Origin: Candidatus Pseudobacter hemicellulosilyticus
Lineage (GTDB): Bacteria > Bacteroidota > Bacteroidia > Chitinophagales > Chitinophagaceae
Assembly (NCBI GenBank): GCA_029202545.1
Contig: CP119311.1
Location: 3,224,001-3,288,000, forward strand
DNA: 64,000 nt
Direction of reading: 5' to 3'
In this document: positions 43,903 through 51,889 of the stretch, one piece after another
How positions within the stretch are numbered: the first letter of the stretch is position 1
Layout of the letters: every line of letters begins with the position of its first letter
Translations under genes and position numbers: made by a program
The notes under the pieces: generated by a model
Seen by the model: only the letters and a program-made list of their open reading frames with translations
The model's database searches: none
What the model was told of the DNA's origin: nothing

Positions 43903-45408
43903 ATGAAACAGCTTCAGATGAAAAATATCATACTCATAGTACTGGCTTTCCAGCTCACGGTCCTGCATTCCTGCAAAAAAGAGGAACTGAAAGTAGTGGA
44001 TGTGCCGGTGGAAATAGACGAAAATTCTCCGGAATACCAGGGCTACCTGGCAGAAAGGGCCATGCAGTTCATCCGCATGTACCGGTTTGAAAAACTGGGC
44101 GACCTGATGGAGAAGATCCAGGATGCCGCCGTGAAAAGCAACCTGGGGGACTCCCTGGTAGTGTACCGGGCAAAAGCAAAGCTGGAAGGGTTGTATTATG
44201 TAACGGCCGCTAACGACAGCCTGTACTTTGTTGATCCCAATATGGCTTTGAACGCCGCTACCAGGACCATCCTCTACCTGGATTTCAGCAACCAGCCAGC
44301 GTACCTGGTCAATGCCAAAGGTGTACTGCATGGCTTTGCCCATTTTCCGAATGCCAGCAGCATGGAGGTGATCAACAGCATGGCCACGGGCCTTAAACAG
44401 CTGGAGACCATGCCGGAGCTGCAAACCCTGACCTGGAATTATGAGCAGTCGAAATTTGAAGAGTGGTATCCTACAGAAGTTTTTGAGCCCTCCTTATTTG
44501 CGGCGGATCTCAGTGGCAATACAAAGCTGCACCAGGTAAGCCTGACGGGCGTGGATATTGCTCCTGTTGTTTTTCCAAAGCAGCAGCTGACCCAGCTATA
44601 CCTGAACAATAGCCGTGTGAATACCAACAGCAACCTGAATACGGTGAATGCTGAACAGGTACAGATAGATAACCCCATTGCCGCAGGACCGGAACTGGCC
44701 CTGGAAGCCAGCGCCATCAACAGCCTGCGGATCAATTATGGCGCTTTCACCACTATTGATGTCAGCAAATCAAAACTGGAATCGCTGACGCTGAACTACC
44801 TGGACAAACTGGAAAAGCTGACCCTGAATCCGGAGCTGACCACCCTGAAAGTGGAGATGCTGATGTACGACAATGATTACAGGGGCAGCCTGACACAGCT
44901 TAATAGTATTCCTGCCGGTATCCGCTCGCTGTTTTTATCTACACGAAGGCTGGATAACCAGGATTTCAGCGGCTTCCGGCAGTTGGATTACCTGCGCCTG
45001 GAAGGAGCGGTGCAGGCGTATAACCAGCTGCAGCTGCCAACCGGTCTGCAAACCCTCTATCTTGTCCAGGGGACCAAAGACCAGCTGGACCTCAGTGCGG
45101 CTTCGCAGCTGACTGAGTTGTACCTGGCCAGTTTTAAAGTGGCTGCTGCTACTATACAGGCGCCGGCTTCTATAGAACGGCTGTCCCTTTATGGCGCCGG
45201 GGATATTACCACGCTGGACCTGAGCCATGTGCTGAACCTGAAACTGCTGAGCCTGTCCAACAATCCTTCGCTGATGGAAGTAAAGCTGCCCAATAACCTG
45301 CAGGAGCAGGATTTTGCGGCCAATTTTTCCCGGCTGACGGTTAAAAGAGGCTGTGTCTTCATCAACGCGCCCGAGTGGCTGACGAACTATATCTATTATT
45401 TTGACTAA
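43903..45408 (+). CDS. Leucine-rich-repeat-like surface lipoprotein
   Basis: A 501-residue lipoprotein, signal 'IILIVLAFQLTVLHSC' + KKEE. From about residue 180 onward there are irregular leucine-rich units of about 20 residues ('LHQVSLTGVDI', 'LTQLYLNNSRVN', 'INSLRINYGAF', 'LESLTLNYLDKLEKLTL', 'TELYLASFKV', 'LKLLSLSNNPSLMEVKL'), like a bacterial surface LRR solenoid. LRR lipoproteins bind proteins. In a haem/iron cluster it could hold haemoproteins at the surface, but this is inference. ATG at 43918 is an alternative start with a more compact signal peptide. Confidence 0.75.
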   Translation: MKQLQMKNIILIVLAFQLTVLHSCKKEELKVVDVPVEIDENSPEYQGYLAERAMQFIRMYRFEKLGDLMEKIQDAAVKSNLGDSLVVYRAKAKLEGLYYVTAANDSLYFVDPNMALNAATRTILYLDFSNQPAYLVNAKGVLHGFAHFPNASSMEVINSMATGLKQLETMPELQTLTWNYEQSKFEEWYPTEVFEPSLFAADLSGNTKLHQVSLTGVDIAPVVFPKQQLTQLYLNNSRVNTNSNLNTVNAEQVQIDNPIAAGPELALEASAINSLRINYGAFTTIDVSKSKLESLTLNYLDKLEKLTLNPELTTLKVEMLMYDNDYRGSLTQLNSIPAGIRSLFLSTRRLDNQDFSGFRQLDYLRLEGAVQAYNQLQLPTGLQTLYLVQGTKDQLDLSAASQLTELYLASFKVAAATIQAPASIERLSLYGAGDITTLDLSHVLNLKLLSLSNNPSLMEVKLPNNLQEQDFAANFSRLTVKRGCVFINAPEWLTNYIYYFD

Positions 45409-45421
45409 ATAATTTGCAAAA

Positions 45422-46186
45422 ATGAAATGGTTCAATAATGCACTGTGGGGCGTCCTGCTGCTGGTGGCAACCTTACCAGCAGGCTGTAAAAAAGACGATG
45501 GCGGCAAGGAGAACGCAGCCATCAGAGATCCTGCGGAAATAACTGTTGTGGTGGAGCAGGCGGCTGGTACGGCCGTCATCAGCGGGAAGGCTGATCCTGG
45601 TGTGGAGCTTTCCCTGAAATACATCGCAGCCCGTGGCCAGCTGCTGCAAAAGGGACAAAGTGATGGTACAGGTAGATTTACTTTTACCATTGATCTCCTG
45701 CCGGCCTATGCGCAGCAGTTGCAGGTGCTGGCGGCCAGGACGCAGCCGGTGGCGGAAACCTCCAACACAGTAGCTATTGAGGTCATTCCAGCCAAAGATC
45801 CTGTTGCGGGACTGACGGTGGCGGCCATCAAAGAAAAGCTGACCGGCGCCCGCTGGAGATCGGACCAGTCCGGCTCCAGGGTGATCATCGGGCAAACCGC
45901 TGCCAGCCCGCCTTATGAGATGTTCATCACCCAGGCTCAGAAATACTTCGATTTCAAAACCGATGGAGCTTTGCAGTTCCAGGTGACCAGCCCGGTAACC
46001 TTCACGGATGCCAAAGGCAGCTGGGAGGTCTCGGATGATGGCGTCATCACCATCAATACCAATATTCCCCTGGGACCTATGCAGTTGAAGAATGGCCGTA
46101 TCCGAAAGATAGCCGACAATAGTTTGTCGTTGCTGGTGGAGATATCGGACGGTGTTTTTTTACTCAACCTGGTAAAAGATAATTAG
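45422..46186 (+). CDS. Lipoprotein with Ig-like and lipocalin-like domains
   Basis: A 254-residue lipoprotein (signal 'LLLVATLPAGC' + KKDD). Residues about 35-120 resemble a bacterial Ig-like domain ('EITVVVEQAAGTAVISGKADPGVELSLKYI'), and about 130-254 a lipocalin-like unit ('KLTGARWRSD', 'YFDFKTDGALQFQV', 'GSWEVSDDGVITIN') similar in pattern to the two units of the protein at 42751-43881. It starts 14 bp after the LRR gene. Assignment is by pattern only. Confidence 0.6.
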   Translation: MKWFNNALWGVLLLVATLPAGCKKDDGGKENAAIRDPAEITVVVEQAAGTAVISGKADPGVELSLKYIAARGQLLQKGQSDGTGRFTFTIDLLPAYAQQLQVLAARTQPVAETSNTVAIEVIPAKDPVAGLTVAAIKEKLTGARWRSDQSGSRVIIGQTAASPPYEMFITQAQKYFDFKTDGALQFQVTSPVTFTDAKGSWEVSDDGVITINTNIPLGPMQLKNGRIRKIADNSLSLLVEISDGVFLLNLVKDN

Positions 46187-46208
46187 CCAGGTAAAAACCC
46201 ATTAAACT

Positions 46209-46772
46209 ATGAACAGGATATTGTTTATGTTGCTGCTGCTTACAGTCATGACGGCCTGTAAGAAAGATGATAAGGCTGCCAGCGCACCTGAGCTGATCCG
46301 CAAATATGAGTTGGCAGGCCGCTATGCCGCGCAGATCAGCCCGGTTTTTATGGGCACAATGCCTATGGCCAGTGGAACGCATGAGCTGCTGGTGGAAGAC
46401 CTGGGCGATGGCCGCATTCGTCTGTTCTTTGATAAATTCCAGGAAGCCCCCATGCCGTTTATGATGTCGGTGGACATCAACCTCAGTGTAAAGGACGGTG
46501 GCAGCAATACACTAACACTGGAGGGCGCCAATGGCAGTTTTCGTGCCGATCCGCCGGAAGGAGGCAGTATTGATCCGGATGACATGCTACCAGGCATTCA
46601 GTTGCCGGAAGGCGCAGAAGGCGGGATGGCTTCCAGTCAGGCCAGCATCAAAGGGACTTATAGCCTGCTGGAAAAGGAAGGAACTACCGCCATGCGCTTT
46701 AACCTGACCCTGACACCCGGATTGCCTCTGCCGATAGAGATACTGATATATACCAAACAAAAATTACAGTAA
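46209..46772 (+). CDS. Calycin-like surface lipoprotein, paralogue of the 38101 gene
   Basis: A 187-residue lipoprotein (signal 'LFMLLLLTVMTAC' + KKDD). 'YELAGRYAAQISPVFMG', 'GRIRLFFDKFQEAPMPFMMSVDINLSV', 'NTLTLEGANGSF' and the closing 'LPLPIEILIYT' give the strand order of the calycin-like family and line up with the lipoprotein at 38101-38661. Last lipoprotein of the cluster; a cupin gene follows after 41 bp. Confidence 0.62.
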   Translation: MNRILFMLLLLTVMTACKKDDKAASAPELIRKYELAGRYAAQISPVFMGTMPMASGTHELLVEDLGDGRIRLFFDKFQEAPMPFMMSVDINLSVKDGGSNTLTLEGANGSFRADPPEGGSIDPDDMLPGIQLPEGAEGGMASSQASIKGTYSLLEKEGTTAMRFNLTLTPGLPLPIEILIYTKQKLQ

Positions 46773-46813
46773 ACAAAGGTTCTCTTTTATGGACGAACCT
46801 ACAATGAATGCTT

Positions 46814-47137
46814 ATGTCCACAGCTGAAAAAGCAGTCGTATTCTCTCCGCTGGAAAGAATTGCTTACGCCAGACACAGTGTTGTCAGTCAACAGATCACC
46901 AAGAACCCTTCAGGGAATATCTCGCTCTTTGCCTTTGATGAAGGACAGCAGCTGAGCGAGCATTCCGCGCCCTTTGATGCCGTAGTGCACGTTATTGACG
47001 GCCAGGCAGAGATCCGCATCTCCGGAGAGCCGCACCAGGTACAGACAGGGGAGATGATCATCCTGCCTGCCAATATTCCCCATTCGGTACATGCCATTGC
47101 TGCGTTTAAAATGCTGCTGGTGATGATCAAGGGGTAG
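46814..47137 (+). CDS. Small cupin-domain protein
   Basis: A 107-residue single cupin barrel from ATG 46814 (MSTAEKAVVF); ATG 46808 adds two residues. Cupin motif 1 is seen in 'DEGQQLSEHSAPFDAVVHVIDGQAEI' (histidine at the EHSAP position) and motif 2 in 'GEMIILPANIPHSVHA' (histidines). Such small cupins bind a metal or a small ligand; roles include isomerase, dioxygenase and sensor. It comes between the lipoprotein cluster and an AraC-family gene, so it may belong to the regulation or metabolism of the same ligand. Confidence 0.82.
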   Translation: MSTAEKAVVFSPLERIAYARHSVVSQQITKNPSGNISLFAFDEGQQLSEHSAPFDAVVHVIDGQAEIRISGEPHQVQTGEMIILPANIPHSVHAIAAFKMLLVMIKG

Positions 47138-47159
47138 GTAGTTATTATTGCCATGAAAC

Positions 47160-47188
47160 ATGCCCGACTCATTCCATGAGCCGGGCAT
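47160..47188 (+). terminator. Stem-loop after the cupin gene, possible terminator
   Basis: ATGCCCGACTCAT (47160-47172) and ATGAGCCGGGCAT (47176-47188) pair over 13 positions with one mismatch and a TCC loop. Only a short T-rich tail follows (TTG), so termination may be weak. It is 23 bp after the cupin stop and before the promoter of the AraC-type gene. Confidence 0.5.
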
Positions 47189-47230
47189 TTGCCGTATCCA
47201 TAATACCTCGTTCTATGACATAATCATGAC

Positions 47231-47259
47231 TTTGTTGGCTGAATTGAAAGGTATATTTG
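47231..47259 (+). promoter_or_regulatory. Putative promoter of the AraC-type regulator
   Basis: TATATTTG at 47252-47259 matches TAnnTTTG exactly. TTTG at 47231-47234 can serve as -33 element with a 17-nt spacer, slightly shorter than the usual 19. A start near 47266 would leave a leader of about 60 nt before the gene at 47327. Confidence 0.45.
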
Positions 47260-47326
47260 ACGGATCGATATCAGCCAGACAAAATAAGGTAGTAAACTAT
47301 TTTTAAGCACTCAAACAAGCGCTATC

Positions 47327-48340
47327 ATGAATTTCTTGTCTCAGGTAAAGCCGGAGCGGGTTCCTGATTTTTCTGCTGATCATCTGTTGTGGGAGACAGC
47401 TGTAACGGAGGAACATAATATTGAAAGTATCATTGAGCAGCAGGACCGGTCTGCACTGTTTCAGGCCGCAGGCAAAGAGGCTGTTATCAGGCAGCTGAGT
47501 ACTTCCGGACTGGTGGCGTTGGATACCAGGCTCCTGACTACAGAAAATATGGACTGGCTGCTGACGGTGGAGAAGGATTGCATCCTCATGGAATTTGTAT
47601 TGAGCGGGGATATCTACCCAGGGACAGGTCCGCATGATAAACTGAAAAATGCTGATGGCTTGCACCAGCTGCAATATGTCCGGCATCTCAGCCGGATATG
47701 CCGGTTGAGCAGTGATACGCTCCTGGATGCTTTCTGTATCCTGCTCAGCAAGGATTTTTACTTCACCCTGATCGGTAAAACCAACAAGATCCATGATGAC
47801 TTTGCCAAACATATCCGCGCTGGCAGGAATACCGGCCTGGCTGCAAAGCCATTGCCCATGAACCATGATATGCGGCGCATCATTGAGGAGTTGAGGACCT
47901 GCACCCGGAAAGGCAGTTTCCAGCGATTGTGCCTGGAGATAAAAGTCCTGGAGCTGATCCTGCTGCAGCTGGAACAGTTCCACTACCAGTTTGTGGAAGT
48001 GACGCCCAGGCAAAGTCTGCACGAGGACGATATCAAAAAGATCCGCTCCGCCAGATTCATACTGGATGATGCCTATAATGATCCGCCCACTATCAGACGA
48101 CTGTCGCAACTGGTGGGAGTGAATGAGATCAAGCTCAAAAAAGGATTCAAAGAAATATTCAATAGTACCATCCACTCCTACGTATTGAAGATCCGGATGG
48201 AAAAGGCCAACCAGCTGGTGAAGGAGCAAAGCCTCCAGATGAAGGAAGTGGCGCTGGAGCTGGGCTATAAAAATCCCTCTCATTTTTCTGCAGCTTTCAA
48301 AAAGCATTTTGGCTTCCTGCCCACGGAGATGGTGGGCTGA
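47327..48340 (+). CDS. AraC-family regulator, PchR-like
   Basis: A 337-residue cytosolic regulator. The N-terminal about 225 residues are an unassigned ligand-binding part; the C-terminal about 245-335 has two helix-turn-helix motifs ('IRRLSQLVGVNEIKLKKGFKEIF' and 'MKEVALELGYKNPSHFSAAFKKHFGFLPTEM'). The 'VGVNEIKLKKGFKEIFNSTIHSYV' pattern is like PchR, the activator of siderophore uptake in Pseudomonas, which fits control of the TonB receptor/lipoprotein cluster directly upstream. Its stop codon touches the stop of the opposite ATPase gene (TGATCA), leaving no room for a terminator. Confidence 0.85.
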   Translation: MNFLSQVKPERVPDFSADHLLWETAVTEEHNIESIIEQQDRSALFQAAGKEAVIRQLSTSGLVALDTRLLTTENMDWLLTVEKDCILMEFVLSGDIYPGTGPHDKLKNADGLHQLQYVRHLSRICRLSSDTLLDAFCILLSKDFYFTLIGKTNKIHDDFAKHIRAGRNTGLAAKPLPMNHDMRRIIEELRTCTRKGSFQRLCLEIKVLELILLQLEQFHYQFVEVTPRQSLHEDDIKKIRSARFILDDAYNDPPTIRRLSQLVGVNEIKLKKGFKEIFNSTIHSYVLKIRMEKANQLVKEQSLQMKEVALELGYKNPSHFSAAFKKHFGFLPTEMVG

Positions 48341-49699
48341 TCAGTGGTGATCCTGCTGCACAAACCATTCAATATAATGGTTTAACGTAGTCCCAAGATA
48401 ATAGGGAAGGTTCATTAACAAATAAGCTTTCTTATTGGGGGTGGTCAGTTTCTCAATATTGAATTTACCTGCATGCATCCTGATGGCGTAAGGATGATCC
48501 GCTGCTTCTATAAATTGGTGAAGCGATCGTAAAGTTCCTGTTGGGCCCGATTTGATCTCAATAGGGATTGCCAGCCCTTTATAAGTATATATCAGATCAA
48601 CTTCCGCATTTGACTGGAGTTTTTCTCTTACCCAGAAATTTGGTTTTTGGGTAGTAAGATTTTCTGATGAAATATATTCCTGGGTGATGAGGTGCGGGAT
48701 CACGGCGCCTTTGTAAGCTTTGTTCAGATCATCCATTGCCAGCATTTCGGCCTGTATGCCCAGTGAATGATTGACAAGTCCCGTGTCCAGAAATTGAAGT
48801 CTTGGTGATTTTTTCAGGTCAGCTTGTAAAGGAGGCTGTGTCTCTGTCGTGGGATAGATTAATCTGATGATCTTTACATCTTCGAGCGTTCTGAAGGCTT
48901 CTCCGATTTCCCTGGATCGGTAATTAGAATTGCCAAACCCCTGAAATTTTATTCTTTGGTCCAGGGATAGATGAGCTGTATCCATGATGTGTTTGATGAT
49001 CCTGCGTTCTGTATCGTTGGAAGTATATTTTTCAACGTCATTTTTATACGTTTCCCAAATACTTTCATATACCTGTACTAAGTTAGAAAGCTGTTGTTGC
49101 TCAATATCCGTTTTTACGACCTCAGGCATTCCGCCAATAATAGCGTACCGGTGGAAAAGATCCATCAATAGCTGGTGTGCTGCAGGATTTGGTGGAATTG
49201 TTTCAAGTTGTTTTTGCAGATCGCTTCTGCCGGCGGCAGCAAGATATTCATAGAAGTTTAAGGGATGCAAATAGAGAAATTCCACTCTTCCCACCGGAAA
49301 GCTTTTTACCTGTTTAATGGCAAACTCCAATAGAGAGCCTGCACTGATTACATGCAAAGCTGGCAGTTCTTCATAGAAATATCTTAATAGCTGGATCGCT
49401 TTAGGGCTCTCCTGGATCTCATCTATGAATAATAAGGTATTGCTTATCTGCTGGGAGGGAATATTGTTTGCCAGGAATAATGCTTCCGACAAATTTTGGA
49501 CATCGTCGAAATCGTCAAAATACTTTTTATCTGCCGGTTTCTCCAGGTTTAAAAAGATAACATGCGGATAGGAGGCTGCAAAGGAGCGGACTAGGGTCGT
49601 TTTTCCAACCTGTCTTGCTCCTCGTATAATCAAAGGTTTTCTTGATTTCTTTGATTTCCAATTTATTAGGTGCCCTTCGGCAATCCGGCTAAAGCTCAT
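48341..49699 (-). CDS. AAA ATPase with DUF4143 domain
   Basis: A 452-residue protein of the archaeal/bacterial AAA-14 plus DUF4143 type. Walker A is 'GARQVGKT' (27-34), Walker B 'LLFIDEIQE' (about 88-96); sensor region 'HVISAGSLLEFAI'. The C-terminal DUF4143 contains 'AEVDLIYTYKGLAIPIEIKSG', a PD-(D/E)xK-like nuclease core motif. Such genes are scattered by horizontal transfer and their cell function is not settled; links to toxin or defence roles were proposed. The gene and its upstream region are visibly richer in A/T than the neighbours, and it separates two unrelated operons, both signs of insertion. Four tandem repeats touch its start codon. Confidence 0.9.
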   Translation of the reverse strand: MSFSRIAEGHLINWKSKKSRKPLIIRGARQVGKTTLVRSFAASYPHVIFLNLEKPADKKYFDDFDDVQNLSEALFLANNIPSQQISNTLLFIDEIQESPKAIQLLRYFYEELPALHVISAGSLLEFAIKQVKSFPVGRVEFLYLHPLNFYEYLAAAGRSDLQKQLETIPPNPAAHQLLMDLFHRYAIIGGMPEVVKTDIEQQQLSNLVQVYESIWETYKNDVEKYTSNDTERRIIKHIMDTAHLSLDQRIKFQGFGNSNYRSREIGEAFRTLEDVKIIRLIYPTTETQPPLQADLKKSPRLQFLDTGLVNHSLGIQAEMLAMDDLNKAYKGAVIPHLITQEYISSENLTTQKPNFWVREKLQSNAEVDLIYTYKGLAIPIEIKSGPTGTLRSLHQFIEAADHPYAIRMHAGKFNIEKLTTPNKKAYLLMNLPYYLGTTLNHYIEWFVQQDHH

Positions 49700-49820
49700 T
49701 TGTAATATAATAAGCCCAAATTTATGGCTTTTTTGTAACAGAATAAGGGCAATTATGCTCTTATTTGTAACATAATAAACCCAATTTTCCTTGATTCTTG
49801 TAATAGAATAAGCCCAATTC
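49700..49820 (-). repeat. Four tandem repeats abutting the ATPase start codon
   Basis: Copies begin (plus strand) at 49700, 49733, 49765 and 49798, a period of 32-33 bp. The shared core is TTGTAAYAKAATAAGCCCAA followed by TT; copy 2 reads AAGGGC and copy 3 AAACCC. On the minus strand each ends TTACAA, and the last TTACAA runs directly into the ATG. Regular three-turn spacing on one DNA face suggests protein binding sites, probably for autoregulation of the ATPase gene. Confidence 0.8.
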
Positions 49821-49831
49821 CGCTTAGGGGG

Positions 49832-49867
49832 TTGTTAAAAATGACCGCAAACTGGCGTTTTTAACAA
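49832..49867. repeat. Inverted repeat in the divergent ATPase/redoxin gap
   Basis: TTGTTAAAAA (49832-49841) and TTTTTAACAA (49858-49867) are a perfect 10-bp inverted repeat around 16 bp that begin TG and end CG. The A and T runs would make it a two-way terminator-like hairpin, but both flanking genes point away from it. It may mark the border of the transferred ATPase segment or be an operator. Confidence 0.55.
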
Positions 49868-49987
49868 GGTTGTGGCAACAGCCTGCACCTTCAATCCCTA
49901 CTTTCAGTGCCTTCTGCCAGCGGTAAATGACAGTAACATGGAAAGGGCAGCAGACCCGGATACAACTGTACCATACTAACTATTCAT

Positions 49988-51097
49988 ATGAACAGAATGC
50001 TACTCCTCTTTTTACTGGTGCCTGTTGTCGCTGTGGCGCAAACAACGGCTTCGTTCGAGATCATCCTGCCAAAGCATATTCAACAGGACAAGCTTAGTAT
50101 CAGCTATGATAATGGAAAAGGGGAGAAGAAGGTCCCTGCAAGCAGTGATACCATTGTGATCAGGGATAGCCTGTACTCCATAAAAGGGTCACTGCAGCTT
50201 TCTTACCCCGGCTCAGTTCCCGGCCAGATAGTGTACCGAAACTTTTACTTTGGCCCTGGGCCCGGACAGGTAAATATAACAGGGACGGATAGTGCTGATA
50301 TCCTTCGATCCATAATCCTGAAAAATATGGAAGACGCCGCCATGCAGGGAATGGACCAGCTGAATGCTTTTACTAAAAAAGAACATGACCTCACCATGGA
50401 GGCCTACAATAAGTTTATGACGGCACAGAGCGATTCCCTGTTTTCCATTGCACAGGTGCTGGCAAACAAGGAAATGGCGCAACGCTTATTGTTTATTGCC
50501 AATAACGGGCATTATTACTATTGCTTTGACCAGTTTAAATATTATACCAACTTCACGCTTATTCCGGTTGATAGCCTGATCTATATATTTAAGTATGCCT
50601 TCCCAAAAGAATGGCAGGATAGTTACCAGGGAAAGCAACTGTTGCATGGGCTGACGGTCCGTTCCATGCGGGAAAAGGTAAAAATGGCGCCTGCTTTTAC
50701 CGTAAAGGATATGGATGGTAAAACCTGCTCACTGAGTCAGTTCAGGGGACGTTATGTGCTGATCAATTTTTGGGCATCCTGGTGTGTGCCTTGTATAAAG
50801 GAAATGCCGGACATCAACAGGATGACGGCCGGGATACCGGAAAATGAGCTGGTGAAAATTTATATCACCCAGGATAAGGACCTGGGCGATTTTGAAAAGG
50901 CAAAGGAGAAGTATGCCATTAAAGGAATCCATATTATGGGCAACAATGAGCTGATCAGGAACTATAAGGCCGCCGCTATTCCGCAGCTGTACCTGGTAGA
51001 CAAAGAAGGGAAGATCATCTTTGACCTGGAAGCAGGCAGGGTAGACGGGCTGGTCCGGCTGGAAGCCATGCTGGACGGGCTTTGGCCCAGGCGCTGA
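49988..51097 (+). CDS. TlpA-like thioredoxin-fold protein, secreted
   Basis: A 369-residue exported protein with signal 'MLLLFLLVPVVAVAQ'. The N-terminal about 220 residues are a beta-rich DUF4369-like start and a helical linker; the C-terminal about 235-365 is an AhpC/TlpA redoxin ('APAFTVKDMDGKTCSLSQFRGRYVLINFWASWC') with the active pair C266/C269 (WCVPC) and the cis-proline in 'AAAIPQLYLVD'. It reduces disulfides in the periplasm. It lies upstream of the ECF sigma gene (133 bp gap), and a second redoxin of the same type ends that operon, suggesting a shared role. Confidence 0.88.
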   Translation: MNRMLLLFLLVPVVAVAQTTASFEIILPKHIQQDKLSISYDNGKGEKKVPASSDTIVIRDSLYSIKGSLQLSYPGSVPGQIVYRNFYFGPGPGQVNITGTDSADILRSIILKNMEDAAMQGMDQLNAFTKKEHDLTMEAYNKFMTAQSDSLFSIAQVLANKEMAQRLLFIANNGHYYYCFDQFKYYTNFTLIPVDSLIYIFKYAFPKEWQDSYQGKQLLHGLTVRSMREKVKMAPAFTVKDMDGKTCSLSQFRGRYVLINFWASWCVPCIKEMPDINRMTAGIPENELVKIYITQDKDLGDFEKAKEKYAIKGIHIMGNNELIRNYKAAAIPQLYLVDKEGKIIFDLEAGRVDGLVRLEAMLDGLWPRR

Positions 51098-51230
51098 TAG
51101 CCGCCCGCTACCTTTACGCGCTGCGTACTGTTTTAATTGGGGACGAACCAAAGGCAGTCAGTAACACCGGCCTGCCTGCTGTTATTTCCTTTTTTTAGTA
51201 TAGTTTGCGTGCTGGCGTAACCAAACACTA

Positions 51231-51827
51231 TTGTCAATTAGTCCCCCTCAATATGATGAAGCAGCCCTGCTGACCAGGATTGCCCAGGCTGACCAGTCGG
51301 CCTTTACGGCCCTGTTCCACCGGTACAAGGACCGGGTCTATGAAATTGCCCTTGCCTATACGGGATCCGTGATCCTGGCGGAAGAGATCACGCAGGATGT
51401 GTTCATGCGCTTATGGGCACACCGGGAAAAATTACCTGCACTGCACTCATTGGCCGCCTGGCTGTTCACCCTTGCCAGGAACCGGTCTTTCAATGTACTC
51501 CGCAATCAGTCAACAGCCACACGCCGGGAAAAAGAACTGCTGCACCACCTGCCGCCGGCCATTACGCCTGAAGGGCAGCGCCTCTACCAGCAGGAGATGC
51601 AGCAGCTGATACAGGAAGCCCTGGCCTTGCTGAGCCCTGCACAAAAAGAAGCTTTTGTATTGTCCAAGATGGAAGGGCTGAGCCGGGAAGAAGGCGCAGC
51701 CAGGATGAATATTGCTCCCAATACCTTTAAGGTCCATTTACTGAAAGCCATCCGGGTGATCCGGGCCTACCTGGTCAGCAGGGATGTCTTTGGCTGGCTG
51801 CTATTGGCCGGCTGCTGTCGATGGTAA
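51231..51827 (+). CDS. ECF-type RNA polymerase sigma factor (TTG start)
   Basis: A 198-residue ECF sigma factor. Region 2 'ALFHRYKDRVYEIALAYTGSVILAEEITQDVFMRLW' (about 26-62), region 4 'LLSPAQKEAFVLSKMEGLSREEGAARMNIAPNTFKVHLLKA' (about 130-170) with the helix-turn-helix. No ATG or GTG fits: upstream in frame the stop TAG at 51201 is reached without a start, and the conserved region begins within 10 codons, so TTG at 51231 is the only reasonable start. The tail 'VFGWLLLAGCCRW' is hydrophobic. It is followed 62 bp later by FecR and then SusC/SusD. Confidence 0.92.
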   Translation: MSISPPQYDEAALLTRIAQADQSAFTALFHRYKDRVYEIALAYTGSVILAEEITQDVFMRLWAHREKLPALHSLAAWLFTLARNRSFNVLRNQSTATRREKELLHHLPPAITPEGQRLYQQEMQQLIQEALALLSPAQKEAFVLSKMEGLSREEGAARMNIAPNTFKVHLLKAIRVIRAYLVSRDVFGWLLLAGCCRW

Positions 51828-51889
51828 AAAAATAATTGCCGGTCCACTAATACATCACCCGAAAAACCGGGTCATTATACTGAATACCT

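Noticed and set aside
49700..49820. Tandem repeats as a small CRISPR array
   Set aside because: Only about 10 bp separate the similar parts, the copies vary, and no cas genes are near. Position against a start codon fits regulatory sites better.
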